Part shown: piece after piece, positions 12,922 to 20,300 of the stretch | Layout: each line of letters opens with the position of its first letter | How positions within the stretch are numbered: the first letter of the stretch is position 1 | Translations under genes and position numbers: made by a program | Notes under the pieces: generated by a model | Databases searched by the model: none | The model's input: the letters and a program-made list of their open reading frames with translations, nothing else | What the model was told of the DNA's origin: nothing | Source: a virus | Reading direction: 5' to 3' (one strand) | DNA: 20,992 bases | IMG/VR virus record: IMGVR_UViG_3300020213_001058 | Location: 1 to 20,992 of that record

Positions 12922-13308
12922 TTAGGGGCGATGAAGCACGGCGAACGAGCGAGCGGCGCGGTGAGCGCTTTGCGCCTCGTCGTAATCATCAAAGTGCGCG
13001 GCGAGAGTAGCCGACATGATAGCCGCCGGCGGTTCGCCTTCCCACGTGGTGAGCGCGTCGCATCCCGCGCGCGCGGCGGCTTGGGCTTCCGCGTAAGTGG
13101 CGGCGAAAAACTCAAGCTCAAAGTCGGCGGTATGCGTGGCCAGGCCAGCCGTTAAAGTTGGCTCAGGGTCAGTGTCAGTGCGCGACCACACCGCGTAAGG
13201 CTTGGGCGCGTTGGGTGGCGCTTTCACCGGATAAACACGCTGCCCAACCAAAGCGGTGAGGGGCGCGTGCGCCGCGAGTTGCGCGGCCAATTCAGTCTCA
13301 ATGCTCAG
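12922..13308 (-). CDS. Tail terminator / DUF3168 protein with a probable CTG start
   Basis: A 128-residue protein of the DUF3168 (gp17/tail-terminator) type, expected to cap the tail tube at the connector end. The translation from CTG reads MSIETELAAQLAAHAPLTALVGQRVYP, which matches the usual opening of the family. RTDTDPEPTLTAGLATHTADFELEFFAATYAEAQAAARA in the middle and VLHRP at the end also fit. A simple ORF caller would begin at TTG 13290, losing the first six residues and with no Shine-Dalgarno, whereas CTG has a near-perfect site at 7 nt. The gene begins 4 nt after the previous stop. A terminator-like hairpin follows at 12874-12899. Confidence 0.85.
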   Translation of the reverse strand: MSIETELAAQLAAHAPLTALVGQRVYPVKAPPNAPKPYAVWSRTDTDPEPTLTAGLATHTADFELEFFAATYAEAQAAARAGCDALTTWEGEPPAAIMSATLAAHFDDYDEAQSAHRAARSFAVLHRP

Positions 13309-13312
13309 GGGC

Positions 13313-13792
13313 TCACCTCCTTATGCGGCCATCAAGCCGCAAGCCGCCGCCGCGCCAGGCGCGCGCCTCAAGCGCGAGCCGTGTGGCCCACGTCATCCGC
13401 ACAACCGTGAACGCGGCCTCAGTCGCCAGCGCAACCGCCTCCTCAAAGAAGGGGTTGGCCTTTGCCGCGCCGCGATTTGCGCCGCGCCTGTTGGTGCGCG
13501 CGCCGGTGCCTTTTTCGACAAGGTGCGCGTGGCCAGCGCCAGCCCGGCCGCTTCGCCAACCAATGTCAACGTAAGGGCTGAGCGCGTCGAAAAAGCGCGG
13601 GGCGGAAACCACCAGGCCGCGCTTTAGGTTGCCGGTCTTGCCGCGCGGTGCGGCGAGTTTGACGGCGCGTTTTATGAATTGCGCGCCCGCGACGAAAGCC
13701 GGCTTGACCACGCGTTGCGCGGCGATGGGCGGCAAGCGGTTGAGCTGTGCGCGCAAGTCTCTGACGCCATCAAGCGCAAAGCTCGCGCGCAT
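13313..13792 (-). CDS. HK97 gp10-family tail-completion protein
   Basis: A 159-residue protein of the HK97 gp10 type (PF04883), a small head-tail joining or tail-completion component. Recognisable parts are the N-terminal GVRDLRAQLNRLPPIAAQRVVKPAFVAGA helix, LAAPRGKTGNLKRGL near 46-60, and the HAHLVEKGTGARTNRRG segment near 87-103 before a C-terminal helix FFEEAVALATEAA. The protein is very rich in Arg and Ala. It starts within the TAATG overlap with the adaptor. The final codons AGG AGG TGA form the Shine-Dalgarno of the next gene. Confidence 0.88.
   Translation of the reverse strand: MRASFALDGVRDLRAQLNRLPPIAAQRVVKPAFVAGAQFIKRAVKLAAPRGKTGNLKRGLVVSAPRFFDALSPYVDIGWRSGRAGAGHAHLVEKGTGARTNRRGANRGAAKANPFFEEAVALATEAAFTVVRMTWATRLALEARAWRGGGLRLDGRIRR
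13316..13322 (-). promoter_or_regulatory. Strong Shine-Dalgarno selecting a CTG start
   Basis: AAGGAGG on the minus strand, made by the last two codons before the TGA of the upstream gene. Seven bases (TGAGCCC) separate it from CTG 13306-13308. No ATG, GTG or TTG in the correct frame lies at useful spacing; the GTG overlapping this site runs into a TGA after two codons. Confidence 0.7.
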
Positions 13793-14127
13793 TATTCGCC
13801 GCTCGCGTCATTGACCTGGCGCGCCTCAATGGTCACCTCGCCGCGCCGAGGCGCCGGGTTGATGGCGATAATGTCAAAGGCGCGCGCCTCCCATATGATG
13901 CGGTCGGCGGTGGTCACGTCCAGGCCATCGCGCACGAGAAAGGCCACCGTGTTGGTTTCAACATCGCGCGCGCCGGCGACAATCTCACGGCCAAGCGCCG
14001 TCACCACTTTGGCGAACGGCTCAGCCACAAGCGCCCAACCAGTTACGGCAAACTCGCCATAAGCGTTGCGGGTGCGTGTGGCGCGCTCAATGCGAATGGG
14101 TTGATCTAGGCGGCCGCTGCTCACCAT
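13792..14127 (-). CDS. Phage head-tail adaptor (SPP1 gp16-like)
   Basis: A 111-residue stopper/adaptor protein that closes the filled head and joins it to the tail. It shows the family outline: a start like SGRLDQPIRIERATRTRNAYGEF, followed by GWALVAEPFAKV, an ALGREIVAGARDVETNTVAFLVR strand pair, and an ending with RIIWEARAFDIIAINPAPRRGEVTIEARQV, as in PF05521/TIGR01563. Length is typical (about 100-120 residues). The start overlaps the preceding stop by 7 nt and its own stop overlaps the next start as TAATG, so the four connector genes are translationally chained. Confidence 0.9.
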   Translation of the reverse strand: MVSSGRLDQPIRIERATRTRNAYGEFAVTGWALVAEPFAKVVTALGREIVAGARDVETNTVAFLVRDGLDVTTADRIIWEARAFDIIAINPAPRRGEVTIEARQVNDASGE

Positions 14128-14696
14128 AACGGCACGGTGAACGGGGTGAGCAAGTGCTTGACGGTTGGGTTGGCCACCAGTGCGGCCGGCGTTAGCGTGC
14201 CACGGTGCTCATAAAGCGAGTCCAGCATGAGCAAGGCGGCGGCGCGTATCGGTGCGGGAACGGTGGCGGCGGTGTCGCCAAAGCCGGCGCGGAACTCAAT
14301 GACAACCGAGTCCATATCGCCAACCGGCCAGAACGTGTCGTGAGCTGGCGTCACGTAGCCCTCATTGAGGTGGCGGCGCACGCGGTAAGCGTCAGCAGCC
14401 AGCGTCACCTCATCGCCATTGCGCGGCGTATATTTGAGCGCCGTGACCGCTTGGAACGGGGGAAGGGGGAGGCGGATTTGGCCAGGTGGAAAACCGCTCA
14501 GGGTCAGCCGCCAGGTTTGCGTGATGAGCGCGCGCTTGAGGTGGCCAAGGTCGCCGTCAAGCGCCTGCTCAACCGTATCCGCATAAAGCTGAATGATGGC
14601 GTCCTCGGCACTGTGCGTCACGCGCAAGTGTTGCTTGGCGGTGGTCGGTGTGAGGATGGGAGCGGCGGGGGCGGTGATGCGGTCGAGCTGTTGCAT
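14121..14696 (-). CDS. Head-tail connector protein, phiE125 gp8 / gp6-like
   Basis: A 191-residue connector subunit that should dock on the portal ring and extend the DNA channel. It opens with the motif pattern of this family: ITAPAAPILTPTTAKQHLRVTHSAED (residues 8-33), then IIQLYADTVEQALDGDLG, and LITQTWRLTLSGFP-PGQIRLPLPPFQAVTALKY at 58-90. The segment VIEFRAGFGDTAATVPAPIRAAALLMLDSLYEHRG is the usual helical end of TIGR02215 / gp6-like connectors. ATG 14696 has AAAGG about 10 nt upstream. The gene follows a terminator and overlaps the adaptor start as ATGGTGA. Confidence 0.88.
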   Translation of the reverse strand: MQQLDRITAPAAPILTPTTAKQHLRVTHSAEDAIIQLYADTVEQALDGDLGHLKRALITQTWRLTLSGFPPGQIRLPLPPFQAVTALKYTPRNGDEVTLAADAYRVRRHLNEGYVTPAHDTFWPVGDMDSVVIEFRAGFGDTAATVPAPIRAAALLMLDSLYEHRGTLTPAALVANPTVKHLLTPFTVPLW

Positions 14697-14720
14697 TGAG
14701 CGTGCGCCTTTGAAGGGTGC

Positions 14721-14760
14721 AAAAAGAGCGGCGCGAGCGGTGAAGCTCGCGCCGCGTCTT
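14721..14760 (-). terminator. Rho-independent terminator inside the late operon
   Basis: A perfect 11-bp stem (14728-14738 with 14745-14755, GCGGCGCGAGC) has a 6-nt loop and can be lengthened across one bulged base. On the minus strand CTCTTTTTGC follows directly. It sits between the head-accessory and connector genes, where read-through must occur if the operon is a single transcript. Confidence 0.8.
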
Positions 14761-14776
14761 AAGGTGGCGCGCCGTC

Positions 14777-15229
14777 TTAGACGGGCGCGCGGGCCGGGTT
14801 GCCAAGGATGGCGACGGCCGAGCCGGGCATGCCAACCGTGTGCGTGCCGGTTTTCGCGCTGTTGATGCGCGCGTAACGCTTGCCGCCGCGATAGCCAACC
14901 ACGTAGGTGGCGTCATCCTCAGCGGCGTCGTCAATCGTCAGCACCACGCCGCTAGTGGGCGTGCCGTCAACGAGTGCGCTTTGGTTCGGCGCGATCACGT
15001 CAGCCGCGTCGACGTCGTTCCAGTTAGAGCCGTTGTCAGACTCTTCCATGTCAAAATCGACCTTGAGGCCAACCGCCAGCGTGTCGCCGGAAACGCCAAC
15101 GGAAATGGCGAAGGTCAGCGACTCGAAGCCGGCGCGGTCAATCGTCACGCCAGTGTAAGCGGCCGCGCCAAGGCTGGCTTTCGGCGCAATGGCGGTGATG
15201 ACCTTGAGGTTGTTTGCTTGATCGTACAT
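14777..15229 (-). CDS. Probable head decoration or accessory protein
   Basis: A 150-residue protein, rich in Ala, Val, Gly, Thr and Asp, with alternating beta-like segments (LTFAISVGVSGDTLAVGLKV, VVLTIDDAAEDDATYVVGYRGG) and a Pro-rich end. It has no membrane segment or enzymatic motif. I chose ATG 15229 (MYDQANN), which has AGAGAG 8 nt upstream; an in-frame start at 15259 would add a basic leader. The gene lies between the capsid and the first connector gene and is bracketed by two hairpins (15260-15287 and 14721-14760). In related phages small proteins at this position often cement or decorate the capsid. Function is inferred from position, size and beta-rich composition only. Confidence 0.75.
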   Translation of the reverse strand: MYDQANNLKVITAIAPKASLGAAAYTGVTIDRAGFESLTFAISVGVSGDTLAVGLKVDFDMEESDNGSNWNDVDAADVIAPNQSALVDGTPTSGVVLTIDDAAEDDATYVVGYRGGKRYARINSAKTGTHTVGMPGSAVAILGNPARAPV

Positions 15230-15259
15230 TCGATGTTCTCTCTTTACGTGCGAGCGCAA

Positions 15260-15287
15260 ACACCGCCGCGCGATTGCGCGGCGGTGT
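15260..15287 (-). terminator. Hairpin behind the capsid gene (weak terminator or RNA processing site)
   Basis: A perfect 12-bp inverted repeat (ACACCGCCGCGC on the plus strand) with a 4-nt loop lies 18 nt after the capsid stop. On the minus strand it is followed by only TTTG. Termination is therefore probably partial, or the hairpin may protect the 3' end of the capsid mRNA. Confidence 0.6.
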
Positions 15288-15305
15288 CGTTAGTCGCGCT
15301 GTGTG

Positions 15306-16589
15306 TTAGGCTGCGATCTTGATGAGCTTGAGCGCTTCGCCCTTACGCACGCCGCCACCAGTGCGCTTGCGCGCGAAGAAGGTGACTTGACCGCTGGTGC
15401 GGTACGGGTTGCGCAAGATTTGCACGCCGGCCTTATCGAGGATGAGGTAGGCGGCGGCCATGTCGCCAAACGCAACCGGAGTCGCGCCAGCTTCCATGTC
15501 GGGCATTTCCTCAAGCACGCGCACGCCGTAACCAACCAGCGTTTGCGGCGTGCCGTCACGCAGCGACGGTTGCCAAATGTATTGCTTGTTCGCGTCCTTG
15601 AACAAGACGAGTTGAGACAAGCTCTTACGGTTCATATAGAACGCCGAGTTTGGCAGGAACTCGCTGCGCGCATAGAACGGCAAGCGGCGGAAAATGTCGC
15701 CTTCCGCGTTGGCCGCACCCCAAAGCGCGGCTTGGCCCGTCTTGACATAACCGACTTGGTTCCAAGACAGCTCAGCGCCACCAACGGTGGTTTGCTCAGC
15801 TTGCGAGTGCGTGAGGATGCCGGTCGGCTGCTTCACGCCAGTGCCGGTGATGTGGCTCGGCGCTTCCTTTTGGCCGAACGCTTCGCCCAAGTCCTCAGCG
15901 ATTTCCGCTTCCATGTTGAGGAACGGGTCTTCAAGCGACTCGACGCTGTATTCCGGCTCAGAGCGGAGCTGGTGCAAGTCAATGGCGATCATGCCCCACT
16001 TGAGTGCGTCGGTGGCGGTCGCGCCTTCGCCTTCGCCTTCCCAGTTTGCGGTCGTGCCGGAAACCTTGCGGCGCTTCTCATAGCGCGTGCCGCCAATCAC
16101 TTTGATGGAAGCATAGTTGCGCAGGCCGCTATAGACGCGGGCGAACTTGTCGACCTGAGCGTCAAACTCCGGCAACACAAGGTAGCCGCCGGTTTCGTTC
16201 ACGCCGGTGTGGCCGGCGGTGGCGCGCTCATTCAGGTCGTTGCGCACAGCGCGCAACTCCGTGAGCGCGGCCAGGTCGCCAGTGCGCATGAAGGACTCAA
16301 GCGCGGCGCGCGATTGCGACGGCGCGGCGCGGATGGCGTCAGCGTCGTTGGCCGGGCGGGCCAGGCGCTCACGGCGGAACGCCGCGAGAGCTTCCTCCTG
16401 CGCCACAACTTGCGCGGCGACGGCTTCCACACGCGTGGAGATTTCCGTCGAACGCGCGTCAGTGCGCTCAGCCATCGTGCGCATTTCGGCCACGTTGCCG
16501 TGAATGTCGCGGATGAGGTTTGCGGCCTCGCCAGCGTTGGCAGGCGCGGTCACAACCGGCTGCGTGCCGGCGTCGTTACGTTTTTGCAT
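15306..16589 (-). CDS. Major capsid protein, HK97 family
   Basis: A 427-residue HK97-fold capsid subunit. The N-terminal 20-115 is polar and heptad-like (the delta/scaffolding domain). It is followed by the family's transition NETGGYLVLPE at 131-141, near which the protease is expected to cut. The rest contains typical capsid blocks: the KRRKVSGTTANWEGEGE-type stretch, an E-loop/A-domain region with SLEDPFLNMEAEIAEDLGEAFG, GTGVKQPTGILT, and the C-terminal QILRNPYRTSGQVTFFARKRTGG. I chose ATG 16589 over a TTG at 16649 that would add 20 unlike residues; the ribosome site before 16589 is weak. A strong hairpin follows the stop at 15260-15287. The name rests on family blocks and on the protease upstream. 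Confidence 0.94.
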   Translation of the reverse strand: MQKRNDAGTQPVVTAPANAGEAANLIRDIHGNVAEMRTMAERTDARSTEISTRVEAVAAQVVAQEEALAAFRRERLARPANDADAIRAAPSQSRAALESFMRTGDLAALTELRAVRNDLNERATAGHTGVNETGGYLVLPEFDAQVDKFARVYSGLRNYASIKVIGGTRYEKRRKVSGTTANWEGEGEGATATDALKWGMIAIDLHQLRSEPEYSVESLEDPFLNMEAEIAEDLGEAFGQKEAPSHITGTGVKQPTGILTHSQAEQTTVGGAELSWNQVGYVKTGQAALWGAANAEGDIFRRLPFYARSEFLPNSAFYMNRKSLSQLVLFKDANKQYIWQPSLRDGTPQTLVGYGVRVLEEMPDMEAGATPVAFGDMAAAYLILDKAGVQILRNPYRTSGQVTFFARKRTGGGVRKGEALKLIKIAA

Positions 16590-16649
16590 GGTGTCAGTTT
16601 TTCCGAAGGGAAGGGCGGCGGCGCGCTGTGCGCCGGGCTCGCCAATCAA

Positions 16650-17345
16650 TCAGCCGCGAAGCGCGGCCGCGAGTTGCGCCAAGGCGGCGCTATCAGGAAA
16701 CACGGCCGGGTCAGCGTCGCGCTGAGTGGGCGGCGTGGTCTTAGAGGCGAAGTTTGCGCAGATCCGTTTTGCGTCCTCGCGCGAGTATTGCCCTGACTCC
16801 CTCAGAGCGCGCTCAAGGTCGCGTATGGTTGCGATTTCGCCGGCGGTGCGCACCGTCTCAATGCGCGCCTCATCGTTTGCGGGGAAGGTGGCGAACGACA
16901 CCTCCCACAGGTCAACGTCAGTGAAAACAATGACGCCGCCGCGCAGCTCGTAGCCGCCTTGCGGCACGCTAAAGCCAATGGACAAGCCATTAAGCGCGGG
17001 TGTTGGTGCGGGCTCAATGAGCGCGTGCGTCTCGCGCCCGCGCTGTGTGCGCAATTCGAGCGCGCCATCAAGCCATAAGCCTTGGTCCTTTTCCTCAAGC
17101 GAGAGGATGCGGCCGGGAATGTCGTCCCAATAATGCTGCCACAACAGCGCCGGCATTGAGCCGCGCTCTTTGTGCTCAGCGATGGTGCGAGCAAAGCAGC
17201 CGGGGGCCATGGCCGTCTCGTATGTGTCAACGGTGTTGAAGGTTGAGGCCCAACCGCTAAAGCGGCCTTCATCGGAAACCGCGCGCACCTCAAACCGCGC
17301 CTTGAGGCGGTTGAGGCGGCGCTGCCACTCGTTAGAACGGCGCAT
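16650..17345 (-). CDS. HK97-family prohead protease (peptidase U35)
   Basis: A 231-residue serine protease that matures the prohead by removing the scaffolding delta domain of the capsid protein. The fold reads as FEVRAVSDEGRFSGWASTFN at the N-terminus, then His71 in LLWQH, Ser122 in LNGLSIGF, and a conserved acidic segment DLWEVSFATFP (Glu148). These match the His-Ser-acid arrangement of family U35 (PF04586). After about residue 165 a linker contains RDLERALRESG, a short helix often seen at the end of these proteases. The C-terminus is Pro/Asp/Ala-rich. The start overlaps the portal stop (TAATG). The capsid protein, its substrate, is the next gene. Confidence 0.93.
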   Translation of the reverse strand: MRRSNEWQRRLNRLKARFEVRAVSDEGRFSGWASTFNTVDTYETAMAPGCFARTIAEHKERGSMPALLWQHYWDDIPGRILSLEEKDQGLWLDGALELRTQRGRETHALIEPAPTPALNGLSIGFSVPQGGYELRGGVIVFTDVDLWEVSFATFPANDEARIETVRTAGEIATIRDLERALRESGQYSREDAKRICANFASKTTPPTQRDADPAVFPDSAALAQLAAALRG

Positions 17346-18628
17346 TATTCTTGATCCTTTGGGGGCGCGGCGTTGTCCGCCGTCTCTTGGTCAACCGGCG
17401 CTTGGTTGAGCGGCGCGCGTAAGTCGTCGCCGCCGGCGAGAGGGTTGAGCCCTTCCGGCAAAAGCGAGCGCGCCTCGTTTGGTGTAATGATGCCGCCGGC
17501 CGCGAGCTTGGTGACGTAATCAGCGCGCGTGCGCGCATCGCCAGGCGCGAGGCCGTTTAGGTCAAAGTGAACCCACAAGTCTCGCTCAGTGCTTGGCGCG
17601 AGGAGGTGAAGGTCAAGCCGTTCGGCCCACCGTTGCACCCATGGGCCAAGCGTGTGCGTGACGTGCGCTAGAAAGAATTGCTCAGCGCTGGCAAAGGTCG
17701 CCGTCTTGTCGCTGTGCATGACCATTTGAGGAAACACGCGCATTGCGCGGCAAATTTCCTCAATCTGAAAGCGGCGAGTCTCAAGGTGTTGCGCGTCGAC
17801 CGCGCTCATCCCGAGTTGCTTAAAGTCCATGCCGCCCTCAAGAACCGGCGTTTTATACCAATTCTTTGTGCCGCCGAACGCCTCCGCCCAATCATCCTTG
17901 ATGCGCGTCGCCGCTTCATTGCCAAGCGCCGCTGGCGTGGTCAGCACGCCGGCGAAGCGCACGCCGTTGGCGTGGAGTCGCGCGTGGCTTTCCTCAGTCG
18001 CCAGTGAGAGGCCAATGGCCTCGCGGGCCAGCTTCACAGCCTCAAGGCCGTTGACGCCATCCCAAGACGTGCCGGCAATGTCTAAAACGTCGCGGCCTTC
18101 CATGATGATGGGTTGGCCGCCGCGCGCTGTGTGCACCTCATAAAAGACGCTGTAGTCGTCGCGTTGTTTCTTGATGACGTTTTTGGGAACGAGCGGGATA
18201 AGCTCAACCACGCGGCCTTGGCTGTTGCGGAGTTTAACCGCGCGGCCGCCAGCGCCGAGAACGGCGTGCATGGTGAGCGTTTCTTTGAACTCAAAGCCGG
18301 TTTGGAACTCGTTAGGCTTGCGCAGTAACTGCGCCACCGGGTGCGTTTCATCCGGCAACCAAGTGCGGCGGTCAGCTTGGCGGCGCTTGAGTGACCACGG
18401 CGTTTGCGCCACGCCTTCCGAAATGACGCGCGCGCAAGCCAGCACAACAGTGGCTTGCAGTGCGGTGTCGGTGGTGACGCGCACGCCGCTATTGGCGCGC
18501 GATGCGGTTTCTAAGATGCGCGCCCACCAATCTGGCGGGGCGGCTTTGGCGTCGTCATTGCGCGTGAGAACGCGCCACGCGGCCGCGACGCGCGCAGCAG
18601 CGCCGCGCCCGTTTGCTTTTTCAGCCAT
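17345..18628 (-). CDS. HK97-family phage portal protein
   Basis: A 427-residue protein expected to form the dodecameric ring at the capsid vertex, through which DNA enters and to which the connector binds. Family features are the ARVISEGVAQTPWSL helix near residue 70, the LLRKPNEFQTGFEFKETL block near 105-122, the GTSWDGVNGLEAVKLAREAIGLS stretch in the middle, and the FRIEEICRAMRVFPQMV-like block (here RRFQIEEICRAMRVFP), all typical of Phage_portal (PF04860). The last 40 residues are acidic and Pro/Ala-rich. The start is ATG 18628, with only a distant AAGGA. The stop overlaps the protease start as TAATG, which suggests coupled translation. Length is normal for the family. Confidence 0.94.
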   Translation of the reverse strand: MAEKANGRGAAARVAAAWRVLTRNDDAKAAPPDWWARILETASRANSGVRVTTDTALQATVVLACARVISEGVAQTPWSLKRRQADRRTWLPDETHPVAQLLRKPNEFQTGFEFKETLTMHAVLGAGGRAVKLRNSQGRVVELIPLVPKNVIKKQRDDYSVFYEVHTARGGQPIIMEGRDVLDIAGTSWDGVNGLEAVKLAREAIGLSLATEESHARLHANGVRFAGVLTTPAALGNEAATRIKDDWAEAFGGTKNWYKTPVLEGGMDFKQLGMSAVDAQHLETRRFQIEEICRAMRVFPQMVMHSDKTATFASAEQFFLAHVTHTLGPWVQRWAERLDLHLLAPSTERDLWVHFDLNGLAPGDARTRADYVTKLAAGGIITPNEARSLLPEGLNPLAGGDDLRAPLNQAPVDQETADNAAPPKDQE

Positions 18629-18644
18629 GTTTGTGGGGGTGTCC

Positions 18645-20300
18645 TTAGAGAACGATGAGGCCGCGTTGGCCGGTGTATGGCGACGCGGCGGCCTCTTGCG
18701 GCGCGAGCGCGCGCGCCATAGCGGTCACGATTGCCGAAATGCCGTCGATGCGTTCGCCGCTCTTGCGGTGATCCGGTTTTATGTTGCCGCGCTCATCGCG
18801 CATGGCGACGACATTGGAGGCGTTCCAGTCAAGCACCGGGTGGCCGCCGTGGCGAAAGATTTTGCCAAGCACGGCGCGCTCAAGCTCAGCGCAAGGCGCG
18901 GCCATGGAATAAAACCCCTGGCCAACCGCGACGCACTCAATCTTTCGGTCAATGAGATTGTTGACCACGGAGCCGGCGAACATGCGGTCGAACGCAACCT
19001 CACGCGGTTTGAACTTTTCGCAAAGCTCAAGCGTAGCGCGCTCAATCGCGTTAAAGTCGGCAATGTCGCCAGGCGTCGCGGTGAGGTGGCCTGAGTTTAC
19101 CCACGTGGTGTAAGGCACAAAGTCACGCGTCTCGCGCAGCCGCAAGCCGTCCTCAGGCACAAAAAAGCGCATCACAACGCGCCATTGCGGGTCAGGCCCA
19201 TGCGGTGGAAACACCACCGCCAGCGCGCTCAAGTCTTTTGTGTGCGCCAAGTCCATGCCGATAAAGCACGGCCGGCCGACCATCTCATCCTCAGAGAACG
19301 CGCCGGCGTTGGCCGGATCATTCCAGCGGTGCATGGGAAGCCAACGCACGCTTTGCTCGGTCCACATATTGAGGTGGAGTTGCTTAAACGCGTTTTCTTG
19401 CGTGGCGATCTGTTGCGCTTCCTCGCACTTTTGCGCGAGGTAATCCAACTTGATGCTTGAGCCAATGCCGGGGTTGGCCTTCGCCCACACGGCCGGGTCA
19501 GTCCAGTCGTCGCCTTGCTCAGCGGCGAATATGATAGGCAACAGCGAAGGCATATGCACAACGCCATCGCGCACCTTGAGCGCGTGTGACCACAGCTCCC
19601 AACAGACGCTTTGCAAGTTGTGGCCGGCGGTGGTTATATAGAACTCAACCGGCTCGCGGCGCGCGCCCATGGCGGTTTGCATGGCGTCGAACATTTCGCG
19701 CCCTTGCCATTCGTGCAGCTCATCGCCAATGACGCCGTGCGGGTTTTTGCCGTGCTGGCCGCGTCCCTTGGCCGCCAGTGGCTTGAAGCTCGCGCGAAGG
19801 GCGGCGCAATAAAGCGCGCTGCGCAACACCTCAACGTGTTCACTCAGCTCAGGCGATTGTGAAACCATCGCGCACGCCTCGTCAAAGACAAGGCGTGCTT
19901 GCTCTTGGTTGCCGGCGATTGAGAACACTTGCGCGCCTGGCTCGCCATCGCCAAAGGCGAGGAGGTTGGCGACGCCGGCGGCCAAAGTTGTCTTGCCGTT
20001 TTTGCGCGGCACAGCGACAAAAACGCGGCGATAAAGGCGCGAGCCGTCAGCGCGACGCCATCCCCACAAGTCCTCGACTAGGCGTTTTTGCCAAGGGTCA
20101 AGAATGAACAGGCGGCCAGCCCATTCGCCGGTGGAGTGGCGCAAGTAGTTTTCAAAAAACGCAACCGCCAGCTTGGCTTTGCGTGCGTCAAAGTAAGCGC
20201 CCGGTGCATCAATTTGAGAGGAGGCCAATCGGTCCCTTGAGGGATATGACGTCTCCGGTGTCATCAAATAGACTGGCCGTGGCGTCGTCAGTTGCGCCAT
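18645..20300 (-). CDS. terL: Phage terminase large subunit (ATPase/nuclease)
   Basis: The 551-residue packaging motor cuts concatemeric phage DNA and pumps it through the portal into the prohead. The N-terminal ATPase has an adenine-binding-type segment (LDPWQKRLVEDLWGW, about 67-81), a Walker A-like loop VPRKNGKTT (97-105) and Walker B VIGDE (190-194) with the catalytic Glu. The C-terminal RNase H-like nuclease starts at GMDLAHTKDLSAL, with metal-binding Asp350; later acidic residues include FDRMFAG and the RIDGISA Asp near the end. The layout matches the Terminase_1 (HK97/lambdoid) family. I chose ATG 20300 because AAGGG lies about 8 nt upstream and a Pro/Thr-rich leader follows. The frame stays open to 20417, but that stretch is Arg/Ser-rich and overlaps the small terminase. 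The portal gene starts 16 nt after the stop. Confidence 0.95.
   Translation of the reverse strand: MAQLTTPRPVYLMTPETSYPSRDRLASSQIDAPGAYFDARKAKLAVAFFENYLRHSTGEWAGRLFILDPWQKRLVEDLWGWRRADGSRLYRRVFVAVPRKNGKTTLAAGVANLLAFGDGEPGAQVFSIAGNQEQARLVFDEACAMVSQSPELSEHVEVLRSALYCAALRASFKPLAAKGRGQHGKNPHGVIGDELHEWQGREMFDAMQTAMGARREPVEFYITTAGHNLQSVCWELWSHALKVRDGVVHMPSLLPIIFAAEQGDDWTDPAVWAKANPGIGSSIKLDYLAQKCEEAQQIATQENAFKQLHLNMWTEQSVRWLPMHRWNDPANAGAFSEDEMVGRPCFIGMDLAHTKDLSALAVVFPPHGPDPQWRVVMRFFVPEDGLRLRETRDFVPYTTWVNSGHLTATPGDIADFNAIERATLELCEKFKPREVAFDRMFAGSVVNNLIDRKIECVAVGQGFYSMAAPCAELERAVLGKIFRHGGHPVLDWNASNVVAMRDERGNIKPDHRKSGERIDGISAIVTAMARALAPQEAAASPYTGQRGLIVL

Noticed and set aside
12406-13155. Plus-strand frame of 249 codons over tube and DUF3168 genes
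   Set aside because: Antisense to two assigned genes and passes over a terminator; no support as a protein.
16590-16649. TTG 16649 as start of the capsid gene
   Set aside because: It would add 20 residues unlike any capsid N-terminus directly after the protease stop, without a ribosome site; ATG 16589 is preferred.
15303-16796. A 497-codon open frame on the plus strand across the capsid and protease genes
   Set aside because: It is antisense to two well-supported genes, rich in Arg, His and Ala and without motifs. Long antisense frames are common in GC-rich coding DNA.
18171-19094. A 307-codon plus-strand frame across portal and terminase genes
   Set aside because: Crosses the border of two clear genes on the opposite strand and has no recognisable domain.
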